A stretch of 64,000 nucleotides of DNA from the NCBI RefSeq assembly GCF_029382225.1, contig NZ_JARLTC010000039.1:1-64000 (forward strand), read 5' to 3'. This document shows, piece after piece, positions 1 to 7,915 of the stretch (positions are counted from its first letter, which is position 1; each line of letters starts with the position of its first letter). The DNA comes from Spongiactinospora sp. TRM90649. GTDB lineage: Bacteria; Actinomycetota; Actinomycetes; Streptosporangiales; Streptosporangiaceae. The notes beneath the pieces were generated by a model that did not search any database, had not been told where the DNA came from, and worked only from the letters and a program-made list of their open reading frames with translations. Both the position numbers and the translations under genes were made by a program.

Positions 1-2
1 AG

Positions 3-713
3 GCCCGCGAGGGGCCAGGGGCGGCGCTGGACCTGTTCGGCGACGCCCTGGGCGACCTGCCGGACGCCCTCGCCCGGCACCCCGCCCTGCTGCTGGCCGA
101 CCCCGCCGCGGCCGGATGGCTGACGCGTACGGCGCTGGCCGCCGGCCGGCGGGAGGCCGCGCGGGCCGCAGCCGAGGCCATGGGCGGCCTGGCCGCGGCC
201 AACCCGGGATATCCGGGGCTCGGCGTGTCGGCGGCGCACGCCCTCGGCGTCCTCGCCCGTGACAGCGGGGCCCTGGCGGACGCGGCGGAAAGGGCGGACG
301 GGACCTGGGCGCGGGCCTCGGCCGCCGAGGACCTGGGCGTGGTCCTGCTCGCCGCCGGGCAGCGCGCCGAGGCGGCCGGGGCGCTGGACCGGGCGATGGC
401 CGCCTACCAGGACGCCGGGGCCGCCCGCGACGCGGCGCGCGTCCGCCGCAGGCTGCGGGAGATCGGCGTGCGGCACCGCCACTGGCGTTACGCCGAACGC
501 CCGGTCACCGGCTGGGACAGCCTCACCGAGACGGAAAGGAAGATCTCCCTCCTGGTGGCCCAGGGCGAGACGAACCGGCAGGTCGCCGAGCAGATGTTCA
601 TCAGCGTGCACACGGTGGCCTTCCACCTGCGGCACGTCTACCGCAAGCTCGGCATCGCCTCGCGGGTGGAGCTGGCCGGGCTCGCCGCCCGGCGGCGCGA
701 GAGCGGCGCCTGA
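3..713 (+). CDS. LuxR-family transcriptional regulator, C-terminal part (5' end outside window)
   Basis: The frame is open to the left edge, so this is the last 236 residues of a longer protein. Residues upstream of the DNA-binding domain are Ala/Arg-rich helices that look like the tetratricopeptide-like repeats found in large LuxR (LAL/MalT-type) regulators. The C-terminus is a typical GerE/LuxR helix-turn-helix: a LTETERKISLLVAQGETNRQ stretch followed by the recognition helix FISVHTVAFHLRHVYRKLGI and a final RVELAGL. The gene ends 188 bases before dnaK and is co-directional with it, but nothing shows that it controls the chaperone operon. The family is certain; the ligand and targets are unknown because the N-terminal ATPase or sensor part is not visible. 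Confidence 0.85.
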   Translation, partial: AREGPGAALDLFGDALGDLPDALARHPALLLADPAAAGWLTRTALAAGRREAARAAAEAMGGLAAANPGYPGLGVSAAHALGVLARDSGALADAAERADGTWARASAAEDLGVVLLAAGQRAEAAGALDRAMAAYQDAGAARDAARVRRRLREIGVRHRHWRYAERPVTGWDSLTETERKISLLVAQGETNRQVAEQMFISVHTVAFHLRHVYRKLGIASRVELAGLAARRRESGA

Positions 714-901
714 CCCGCGTTCACCCCTCGAAAACGCGAAGGCGTCCCTCATCCCCCACCTTGACGGGTGCACCGGCCGCGCCGCGCGCGATTGCTGCAC
801 GGGTCGGGGATGTGGCCGGCGCGAGATCACGGGGAGGCTCGATTTGGAGCCCGAAAACCGGAACCAGCGGGAACGTACGCGCTAGCAGGGGGAGACCACC
901 G

Positions 902-2803
902 ATGGCCAGAGCAGTCGGCATCGATCTCGGCACCACCAACTCCGTGATCGCGGCGACCGAGAACGGCCAGCCGACGGTCATACCCAACGCCGAGGGGTCG
1001 CGGACCACGCCGTCCGTGGTGGCCTTCACGGACGACGGCGAGCGCCTGGTCGGGCAGATGGCCCGCCGCCAGGCGATCCTCAATCCCAAGGGGACCGTGT
1101 ACTCCGCCAAACGGTTCATCGGCCGCCGGTACGACGAGGTGTCCAGTGAGCTGAACGCCGTCTCCTTCGACGTGGTGGAGGGCCCGGACGGGGCCGTGCG
1201 GTTCAAGGTCGGCGGCAAGCTGTACGCGCCGGAGGAGGTCTCGGCGCTGATCCTGCGCAAACTCGTCGCCGACGCCGCCAAGTTCCTGGGCGAGAAGGTC
1301 ACCGAGGCCGTCATCACCGTCCCCGCCTACTTCAACGACGCCCAGCGGCAGGCGACCAAGGACGCGGGCAAGATCGCCGGCCTGGAGGTGCTGCGGATCA
1401 TCAACGAGCCGACGGCGGCGGCGCTGGCGTACGGGCTGGACAAGAAGACCAACGAGACCGTCCTGGTGTTCGACCTGGGCGGCGGTACCTTCGACGTCAG
1501 CCTGCTGGACATCGGCGAGGGCGTGGTGGAGGTCCGCTCCAGCCACGGCGACACCCACCTGGGCGGCGACGACTTCGACCGGCGGATCGTGGACTACCTG
1601 GCCGACGAGTTCCAGCGGCAGGAGGGCATCGACCTGCGCCGCGACCCGCAGGCGCTGCAGCGGCTCTTCGAGGCCGCCGAGAAGGCGAAGGCGGAGCTGT
1701 CGGCGGTGACCCAGACCACGATCAGCCTGCCGTTCGTGACGGCCGACGCCAACGGCCCCAAGCACCTGAACACCACGCTGATGCGGTCCACGTTCGAGCA
1801 GATCACCGCCGACCTGGTGGAACGCTGCGTGGAGCCGGTCAAGCTGGCGATGGCCGACGCCAAGGTCACCGCCGACGACATCGACGAGGTCATCCTGGTC
1901 GGCGGTTCGACGCGGATGCCCGCCGTGCAGGCGCTGGTGCGCAGGCTGACCGGGGGCAAGGACCCCAACATGACGGTCAACCCCGACGAGGTGGTGGCGA
2001 TCGGGGCGGCGACCCAGGCGGCGATCATCAAGGGCGAGGTCAAGGACGTCCTGCTGCTGGACGTGATCCCGCTGTCGCTGGGCGTGGAGACGCTGGGCGG
2101 CCTGCTGACCAAGGTCATCGAGCGCAACACCACGATCCCGGCTCGCCGTACCGAGACGTTCAGCACGGCTGAGGACGAGCAGAGCGCCGTGGACGTCGTG
2201 GTGCTGCAGGGCGAGCGGGAACGCGCCGCCGACAACCGGGTGCTCGGGCGGTTCCGCCTGGAGAACATCCGCCCGGCCCCGCGCGGGACCCCGCAGATCG
2301 AGGTCACCTTCGACGTGGACGCCAATGGGATCCTCAACGTCTCGGCCAAGGACAAGGACACCGGCGCCGAGCAGCGCATCACCATCAGCGAGAGCTCCAA
2401 CCTGGAGTCCTCCGAGATCGACCGCATGATCGCCGACGCCGAGCGGCACCGGGGCGAGGACGCCAGGCTGCGCGAGACCGTGGACGCACGCAACGAGCTG
2501 GACTCGATCGCCTACCAGGTGGAACGCCGGTCGGAGGAACTCGGCGACGCGGTGCCCGAGCACGAGAAGGCCCGCGCCGGGCACCTGGTCATGGACGCCA
2601 GGGACTCCCTGAAGGAGGAGACGCCGCTGGACCGGCTGCGCTCGCTGGCCGGCGAGTTGCAGCAGGTCTACCACGGCCTGGGCGCCGCGGCGGGAGCCGC
2701 CGCCGGCGCGGCGGGAGGCGTGCCCCCGCAGCAGCGGCCGGGCGAGAAGGCCGGTGACGAGGACGTCATCGACGCCGACTTCACCACCTCCGAGCCCGAG
2801 TGA
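902..2803 (+). CDS. dnaK: Chaperone DnaK (Hsp70)
   Basis: ATP-dependent Hsp70 chaperone, 633 residues. The ATG at 902 is preceded by GGGGGAGA at a normal distance, and the protein opens with the actin-fold phosphate loop GIDLGTTNS. Further hallmarks are VPAYFNDAQRQATKDAG, NEPTAAALAYGLDK, VFDLGGGTFDVSLL and VGGSTRMPAVQ in the nucleotide-binding domain, then a substrate-binding domain containing DVIPLSLGVETLGG. The C-terminal lid ends in an Ala/Gly-rich stretch and an acidic tail (DVIDADFTTSEPE). The frame stays open about 140 bases upstream of the ATG, but the ATG has the only good ribosome site. It is the first gene of an apparent dnaK-grpE-cbpA-cbpM-clpB operon. I could not find an inverted HAIR (HspR) or CIRCE (HrcA) site in the 190 bases upstream. 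Confidence 0.97.
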   Translation: MARAVGIDLGTTNSVIAATENGQPTVIPNAEGSRTTPSVVAFTDDGERLVGQMARRQAILNPKGTVYSAKRFIGRRYDEVSSELNAVSFDVVEGPDGAVRFKVGGKLYAPEEVSALILRKLVADAAKFLGEKVTEAVITVPAYFNDAQRQATKDAGKIAGLEVLRIINEPTAAALAYGLDKKTNETVLVFDLGGGTFDVSLLDIGEGVVEVRSSHGDTHLGGDDFDRRIVDYLADEFQRQEGIDLRRDPQALQRLFEAAEKAKAELSAVTQTTISLPFVTADANGPKHLNTTLMRSTFEQITADLVERCVEPVKLAMADAKVTADDIDEVILVGGSTRMPAVQALVRRLTGGKDPNMTVNPDEVVAIGAATQAAIIKGEVKDVLLLDVIPLSLGVETLGGLLTKVIERNTTIPARRTETFSTAEDEQSAVDVVVLQGERERAADNRVLGRFRLENIRPAPRGTPQIEVTFDVDANGILNVSAKDKDTGAEQRITISESSNLESSEIDRMIADAERHRGEDARLRETVDARNELDSIAYQVERRSEELGDAVPEHEKARAGHLVMDARDSLKEETPLDRLRSLAGELQQVYHGLGAAAGAAAGAAGGVPPQQRPGEKAGDEDVIDADFTTSEPE

Positions 2804-2816
2804 CGCGGCGGACGGC

Positions 2817-3341
2817 GTGAACGGCCGGGAAGAGGCCCGCGAGCCGGAGGGCGTGAACGAGGAGCCCCCGGCACGCGGCGACGAGGCGGGCGAAGCCGAA
2901 CGGTCCGCGGACGACAGGCTCGCGGAACTGGAGGACCGGTGGCTGCGGGCGGTCGCCGATCTGGACAACACGCGCAAGCGTGCCGTCCGGGACGGCGAGC
3001 GGGCCCGCGCCGAGGAGCGGCGCGCGGTGGCCGTCGCGTGGCTTCCGGTCGTGGACAACCTCGAACTCGCGCTCAAACACGGCGACGGGGAGAAGGACGC
3101 GGTGCTGGAAGGGGTGCGCGCGGTCCGCGACCAGGCCGTCGGCGTGCTGGCCCGGCTGGGCTATGAGCGTCACGACGAGACCGGGGTGCGCTTCGATCCG
3201 GCGCTGCACGAGGCGGTGGCCACCGCCCCCGGCGAGGGCGCCGAGCCCGGCACCGTGCTGGAGGTGATGCGACCGGGTTACGGGGAGGGCGAGCGGCAGT
3301 TGCGGCCCGCGGTGGTCGTGGTGGCCGCGAAGGCGGAGTGA
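2817..3341 (+). CDS. grpE: Nucleotide exchange factor GrpE
   Basis: GrpE releases ADP from DnaK. The protein is about 174 residues from the GTG at 2817, 14 bases after the dnaK stop. A GTG at 2754, inside dnaK, would add 21 low-complexity residues and cannot be excluded. After an acidic disordered N-terminus come the coiled-coil segment (LAELEDRWLRAVADLDNTRK), the helix WLPVVDNLELALKH, and the C-terminal beta domain with GVRFDPALHEAV and a final LRPAVVVVAAK. The conserved R-A-D-L/F-x-N-x-R-K pattern appears as RAVADLDNTRKRA. It overlaps the next gene by one base, which fits translational coupling. Confidence 0.93.
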   Translation: MNGREEAREPEGVNEEPPARGDEAGEAERSADDRLAELEDRWLRAVADLDNTRKRAVRDGERARAEERRAVAVAWLPVVDNLELALKHGDGEKDAVLEGVRAVRDQAVGVLARLGYERHDETGVRFDPALHEAVATAPGEGAEPGTVLEVMRPGYGEGERQLRPAVVVVAAKAE

Positions 3342-4267
3342 TGGCCGGCAGACGCGACTTCTACGACATCCTCGGGGTGGGCAGGAACGCCGACCAGGAC
3401 GAGATCCAGCGGGCGTACCGCAAGCTGGTCCGCACCTACCATCCCGACGTCAACAAGGACCCCGCGGCGGAGGACCGGTTCAAGGACATCTCCGAGGCGT
3501 ACTCGGTGCTGTCCGACCCGGAGACGCGCCGCCGCTACGACGCGTTCGGGCACGACTTCCGTCAGGTCCCGCCGGACGTCGACCCCTCCGCCTACCGCAG
3601 GGCTCGGGCCGGAGCGGGAGCGGGGGCGCCCGGTGGACGGCGTACCGCCGGGCCGGGAGTGGACGTCGACTTCGAGGACCTGTTCGGCGAGATGTTCGGC
3701 GGCCGGGGACGCGGCGGCTGGGGGCCGATCCCCGGCGCCGACCAGGAGGCCGAGCTGGAGGTGACCCTGGAGGAGGCGTACCGGGGCGGGAAGCGGACGA
3801 TCACGCTGCCCGGCCCCGGCGGCGGGCGGCGGCTGGATGTCGCCATCCCGCCGGGAGTCACCTCGGGGCAGCGGATCCGGCTCGCGGGCCAGGGCGGTCA
3901 CGGGCAGGACGGCGCGCCGCCGGGGGACCTGTACCTGGTCGTCCGGATGGCCCCGCACCCGCGTTACCGCCTGGACGGCCGCGACGTGCACGTGCGACTG
4001 CCGCTCAGCCCGTGGGAGGCCGCGCTGGGCGCGACCGTGGCCGTGGACACCCCCGGCGGGGACACCAAACTGAAGGTCCCGCCCGGCACGTCCAGCGGGC
4101 GGCGCCTGCGGCTGCGCGGGCGCGGGCTGCCCAATCCGCGCGGCAAGGACGGCGACTTCCTGGCCGAGGCCAGGGTGATGGTCCCCGGCACGCTCTCCGA
4201 CCAGGAGCGAGAGCTGTTCGAACGGCTCGCCTCGGTCTCCGGCTTCGACCCCAGGGGGCGACGATGA
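3341..4267 (+). CDS. cbpA: DnaJ-family co-chaperone of the CbpA type (no zinc finger)
   Basis: J-domain co-chaperone of 308 residues that stimulates DnaK ATP hydrolysis. The N-terminal J domain carries FYDILGVGRNADQDEIQRAY and the essential HPD motif (YHPDVNKD). A Gly/Phe/Arg-rich linker with DLFGEMFGG follows. The C-terminal peptide-binding domains run straight through (VTLEEAYRGGKRTITLPG, then VKVPPG-like repeats), and the four CxxCxGxG zinc motifs of classical DnaJ are absent. That makes it a CbpA-like, type II protein. The ATG at 3341 shares one base with the grpE stop; a GTG lies directly in front of it at 3338. The next gene encodes a CbpM-like modulator, the partner expected for a CbpA-type J protein. 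Confidence 0.92.
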   Translation: MAGRRDFYDILGVGRNADQDEIQRAYRKLVRTYHPDVNKDPAAEDRFKDISEAYSVLSDPETRRRYDAFGHDFRQVPPDVDPSAYRRARAGAGAGAPGGRRTAGPGVDVDFEDLFGEMFGGRGRGGWGPIPGADQEAELEVTLEEAYRGGKRTITLPGPGGGRRLDVAIPPGVTSGQRIRLAGQGGHGQDGAPPGDLYLVVRMAPHPRYRLDGRDVHVRLPLSPWEAALGATVAVDTPGGDTKLKVPPGTSSGRRLRLRGRGLPNPRGKDGDFLAEARVMVPGTLSDQERELFERLASVSGFDPRGRR

Positions 4268-4632
4268 CCCGTCCGACCCGCGCGACCCGTTCGGCCGGTT
4301 CGGCCGCCCGCGTGACGTACGCCTTGGTCCGGCCCGTCCGGCTCGACCTGGAGTCCTTCGCGCGCGCCACCGGCCTGCACCCGGAGGTGGTCAGGCGGCT
4401 GGTCGCGCTCGGCGTGCTGGAACCGGACACCGACGCCAGGGGAGACCTGTGCTTCGCGCCCGCGCAGGTGGCCGCCGCGGCCCGCGTCCAGCGGCTGCAC
4501 GCCGGGCTGCCGCTCAGCTACGCCGCCATCGGCCTGGTGATGGACCTGCTCGACCGGGTCGAGCGCCTGGAGGCGGAACTGCGTGACGTCTCACGACACC
4601 AGGAGGGCATGACGTGGACCCGAACCGGCTGA
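4264..4632 (+). CDS. cbpM: CbpM-like chaperone modulator (MerR-type fold)
   Basis: Small protein of 122 residues overlapping the upstream J-protein gene by the four bases ATGA. Residues 25-75 form a MerR-like winged helix without a long effector domain (LDLESFARATGLHPEVVRRL, then GVLEPDTDARGDLCF). The C-terminus is a short helix ending in DLLDRVERLEAELRD. In proteobacteria CbpM binds the J domain of CbpA and inhibits it; position next to a zinc-less J protein supports the same role here. The alternative is an HspR-type repressor, also MerR-like and also placed at this point of dnaK operons. The sequence lacks the HspR-like HPQTLRLYE motif, so CbpM is preferred. The gene runs 19 bases into clpB. 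Confidence 0.75.
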   Translation: MTRPTRATRSAGSAARVTYALVRPVRLDLESFARATGLHPEVVRRLVALGVLEPDTDARGDLCFAPAQVAAAARVQRLHAGLPLSYAAIGLVMDLLDRVERLEAELRDVSRHQEGMTWTRTG

Positions 4633-7235
4633 CCCAGAAGTCGCAGGAGGCGTTGAACGACGCGCAGACCAAGGCGCTGCGCTTCGGGCACACCGAGGTG
4701 GACGGCGAGCACCTGCTGCTGGCCCTGCTCGACCAGCCGGACGGGCTGGTGCCCCGGCTGGTCGCCGACGCCGGGGCCGACCCCCGGCGGCTGCGCGCCG
4801 ACCTGGAGGACGAGCTGGAGCGGCGGCCGAAGGTCAGCGGCCCCGGCGCCGCCCCCGGGCAGGTCTACGTCACCCGGCGGCTGTCGGAGGTGCTCGACGC
4901 CGCCGAGCGGGAGGCGAACCGCCTCAAGGACGATTACGTGTCGGTCGAGCACCTGCTGCTGGCGCTGGTCGACGAGGGCACGCAGACGGCGGCCGGGCGG
5001 CTGCTGCACAACGCCGGGCTCACCAGGGACCGGGTGCTTCGGGCGCTCACCGCGATCCGCGGCAACCAGCGGGTGACCTCGGCGACGCCCGAGTCCGCCT
5101 ACGAGGCGCTGGAGAAGTACGGCCGCGACCTGGTCGCCGAGGCCAGGGCCGACCGGCTCGACCCGGTGATCGGCCGCGACGGCGAGATCCGCCGGGTGAT
5201 GCAGATCCTGTCGCGGAAGACCAAGAACAACCCGGTGCTGATCGGCGACCCCGGGGTCGGCAAGACCGCCATCGTGGAGGGACTGGCCCAGCGGATCGAC
5301 CGGGGCGACGTGCCGGAGGGGCTGCGCGACAAGACCATCTTCAGCCTCGACCTGGGCTCGCTGGTGGCGGGCGCGAAGTACCGGGGCGAGTTCGAGGAGC
5401 GGCTGAAGGCCGTGCTGAACGAGGTCAAGGCGGCGGAGGGCCGGATCCTGCTGTTCGTGGACGAGCTGCACACCGTCGTCGGCGCGGGCGCCACCGAGGG
5501 CGCGATGGACGCGGGCGACATGCTCAAGCCCATGCTGGCCAGGGGCGAGCTGCACATGATCGGCGCGACCACGGTGCAGGAGTACCGCAAGCACATCGAG
5601 AAGGACGCCGCCCTGGAACGCAGGTTCCAGCCGGTGCTCGTGGACGAGCCCTCCGTGGAGGACGCCATCTCCATCCTGCGCGGCCTGCGCGAACGGCTGG
5701 AGATCTTCCACGGCGTGAAGATCACCGACAACGCGATCGTCGCGGCCGTCAACCTGAGCCACCGCTACATCTCCGACCGGTTCCTGCCCGACAAGGCGAT
5801 CGACCTGGTCGACGAGGCGTGCGCGGTGGTCCGCACCGAGATCGACTCCATGCCCGCCGAACTCGACGAACTGACCCGCCGGGTGACGCGCCTGGAGATC
5901 GAGGAGGCCGCCCTGGCCAAGGAGGCCGAAGAAGGCGGCCCGCCGGAGTCCGCCGCGCGCCTTTCGGAACTGCGCGGCGAGCTGACCGGGCTGCGCACCG
6001 AGGCCGACGCGATGCGCGCCCAGTGGGAGGCCGAGCGCGCCGCGCTGCGCCGGGTCCAGGGCCTGCGCCAGGAGCTGGAGACGGTGCGCCGCGAGGCCGA
6101 GCAGGCCGAGCGCGACTACGACCTGAACCGCGCGGCCGAGCTGCGCCACGGCCGCCTGCCCGAGGTGGAGCGGCGGCTGGCCGCCGAGGAGGAGCGGCTC
6201 GGCTCGCGGCAGGGCCCCAGCGGGCTGCTGCGCGAGGTGGTCACCGACAACGAGATCGCCGGAATCGTCTCGCGGTGGACCGGCATCCCGGTGGCCCGCC
6301 TCCAGGAGGCCGAGCGGGAGAAGCTGCTGCGTCTGGACGAGATCCTGCACGAGCGCGTCGTCGGGCAGGACGAGGCGGTCCGGCTGGTCGCCGACGCCGT
6401 CATCCGCGCCCGCGCCGGGATCAAGGACCCCCGGCGGCCGATCGGGTCGTTCATCTTCCTCGGCCCGACGGGCGTCGGCAAGACCGAGCTGGCCAAGGCG
6501 CTGGCGGCGGCGCTGTTCGACACCGAGGACAACATGATCCGCATCGACATGAGCGAGTACCAGGAGCGGCACACGGTCAGCCGCCTGGTCGGGGCGCCGC
6601 CCGGATACGTGGGGTACGAGGAAGGCGGGCAGCTCACCGAGGCGGTGCGCCGCAAGCCGTACTCGGTGGTGCTGTTCGACGAGATCGAGAAGGCGCACCC
6701 GGACGTGTTCAACACCCTGCTGCAGGTCCTGGACGACGGGCGGCTGACCGACGCCCAGGGCCGTACGGTGGACTTCCGCAACACCGTCGTGATCATGACC
6801 TCCAACATCGGCTCGCAGTACCTGCTGGAGAGCGTGACCGCCCACGGGGAGCTCAAGCCGGAGGGCCGCGGTCGCGTCATGGCCGAGCTGCGCGCCGCCT
6901 TCCGCCCCGAGTTCCTGAACCGGGTCGATGAGATCGTGCTGTTCCGGCCGCTGACCGAGCCCGAGATCGAGCGCATCGTGGACCTGATGTTCGACGACGT
7001 CGCGAGCAGGCTCGCCGACCGGCGGCTCACCCTGCGCGTCACCGAGGAGGCCCGCCACCTGATCGCCACCGAGGGCTACGACCCGGTCTACGGGGCCCGG
7101 CCGCTGCGCCGGTTCATCTCCCGCGAGGTGGAGACCAGGATCGGGCGGGCGCTCCTGGCGGGCGACATTCCGGACGGCTCGGTCATCGTCGTGGACGCCA
7201 GGGCCGGGGAGATCATCGTCACCTTCGAGACCTGA
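4614..7235 (+). CDS. clpB: Disaggregase ClpB (Hsp100)
   Basis: Hexameric AAA+ disaggregase that works with DnaK to resolubilise aggregates; 873 residues. The GTG at 4614 is placed 7 bases after AGGAGG. Order of domains: two N-terminal Clp-N repeats (LTQKSQEALNDAQ), first AAA+ domain with Walker A GDPGVGKT near residue 210 and Walker B LLFVDELH, a middle coiled coil of about 120 residues rich in Glu/Arg/Leu that distinguishes ClpB from ClpA and ClpC, the linker WTGIPVARLQEAE, second AAA+ with GPTGVGKTELAK near residue 617 and VVLFDEIEKAHPDV, and the C-terminal D2-small domain (YGARPLRRFI). It ends only 8 bases from the stop of the convergent response-regulator gene. Overlap with cbpM puts it in the chaperone operon. 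Confidence 0.96.
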   Translation: MDPNRLTQKSQEALNDAQTKALRFGHTEVDGEHLLLALLDQPDGLVPRLVADAGADPRRLRADLEDELERRPKVSGPGAAPGQVYVTRRLSEVLDAAEREANRLKDDYVSVEHLLLALVDEGTQTAAGRLLHNAGLTRDRVLRALTAIRGNQRVTSATPESAYEALEKYGRDLVAEARADRLDPVIGRDGEIRRVMQILSRKTKNNPVLIGDPGVGKTAIVEGLAQRIDRGDVPEGLRDKTIFSLDLGSLVAGAKYRGEFEERLKAVLNEVKAAEGRILLFVDELHTVVGAGATEGAMDAGDMLKPMLARGELHMIGATTVQEYRKHIEKDAALERRFQPVLVDEPSVEDAISILRGLRERLEIFHGVKITDNAIVAAVNLSHRYISDRFLPDKAIDLVDEACAVVRTEIDSMPAELDELTRRVTRLEIEEAALAKEAEEGGPPESAARLSELRGELTGLRTEADAMRAQWEAERAALRRVQGLRQELETVRREAEQAERDYDLNRAAELRHGRLPEVERRLAAEEERLGSRQGPSGLLREVVTDNEIAGIVSRWTGIPVARLQEAEREKLLRLDEILHERVVGQDEAVRLVADAVIRARAGIKDPRRPIGSFIFLGPTGVGKTELAKALAAALFDTEDNMIRIDMSEYQERHTVSRLVGAPPGYVGYEEGGQLTEAVRRKPYSVVLFDEIEKAHPDVFNTLLQVLDDGRLTDAQGRTVDFRNTVVIMTSNIGSQYLLESVTAHGELKPEGRGRVMAELRAAFRPEFLNRVDEIVLFRPLTEPEIERIVDLMFDDVASRLADRRLTLRVTEEARHLIATEGYDPVYGARPLRRFISREVETRIGRALLAGDIPDGSVIVVDARAGEIIVTFET

Positions 7236-7243
7236 GCCGCGGG

Positions 7244-7912
7244 CTAGTCCGGACCGGCGGTCACCAGCCCGCACTCGTGGGCGAACACCACGGCCTGGGC
7301 GCGGTCGCGCAGGCCCAGCGCGGCCAGCAGGCCGTTCACGCGGCGCTTGACGGTGTGCTCGCCGAGCAGCAGCTCGGCGGCGATCTCGGCGTTGGACAGG
7401 CCGCGGGCGACCAGCCGCAAAGCGTCCACCTCCCGCTCGGTCAGCTCGGCCAGCCGCCGCCGCAGCCGTGACCCGCGGGCCGTGCCCGGCGCGCCGCGAC
7501 CGGCCACCGCCGCGATCAGCCGCCGGGTCACCGACGGGGCGAGCAGCGCCTCCCCCGCGTGGACCAGGCGCACGGCGCGCACCAGGTCGTCGCGGCGGGC
7601 GTCCTTGAGCAGGAAGCCGCTCGCGCCGGCGCGCAGCGCGTCGTAGACGCGTTCGTCCGGGTCGTACATGGTGAGCACGAGCACGCGGGCCGAGGTGCGG
7701 CGGCAGATCTCCGCGACGGCCTCGACGCCGTCCGGCGCGGGCAGCCGCACGTCGGTCACGACCAGGTCGGGGCGCAGCCGCAGGGCCTCGCCGACGGCCT
7801 GCTCGCCGTCGGCCGCCTCGCCGACGACGGCGATGCCGTCGTGCGCGCCGAGGATCATCCGCAGGCCGTCCCGGAACAGGGCCTGGTCGTCGGCGAGCAG
7901 CACGCGCGGCAT
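7244..7912 (-). CDS. NarL/FixJ-type response regulator
   Basis: Two-component response regulator of 222 residues. The receiver domain has the acidic pair LLADDQALFRDGL, the phospho-acceptor Asp in VVTDVRLPAPDG, the Thr/Ser switch in VLVLTMYD and the Lys in FLLKDARRDD. A LuxR/GerE helix-turn-helix closes the protein (LTEREVDALRLVARGLSNAE). In the recognition helix the usual KTHV is KRRV. The ATG lies three bases after the stop of the histidine-kinase gene, so kinase and regulator form a two-gene minus-strand operon. The stimulus cannot be read from the sequence. Confidence 0.93.
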   Translation of the reverse strand: MPRVLLADDQALFRDGLRMILGAHDGIAVVGEAADGEQAVGEALRLRPDLVVTDVRLPAPDGVEAVAEICRRTSARVLVLTMYDPDERVYDALRAGASGFLLKDARRDDLVRAVRLVHAGEALLAPSVTRRLIAAVAGRGAPGTARGSRLRRRLAELTEREVDALRLVARGLSNAEIAAELLLGEHTVKRRVNGLLAALGLRDRAQAVVFAHECGLVTAGPD

Positions 7913-7915
7913 CGG

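Noticed and set aside
720..901. HAIR (HspR) or CIRCE (HrcA) operator upstream of dnaK
   Set aside because: No CTTGAG-N-CTCAAG or TTAGCACTC inverted repeat is present; CCTTGACGGG at 759 is only a partial half-site.
761..901. N-terminal extension of DnaK, 47 codons
   Set aside because: The extension has no ribosome site and low-complexity composition; the ATG at 902 opens with the canonical DnaK sequence.
827..3076. Very long minus-strand open frame across dnaK-grpE
   Set aside because: Such frames are produced by GC-rich third positions of the plus-strand genes; the translation has no domain and is rich in Arg, Gly, Val and His.
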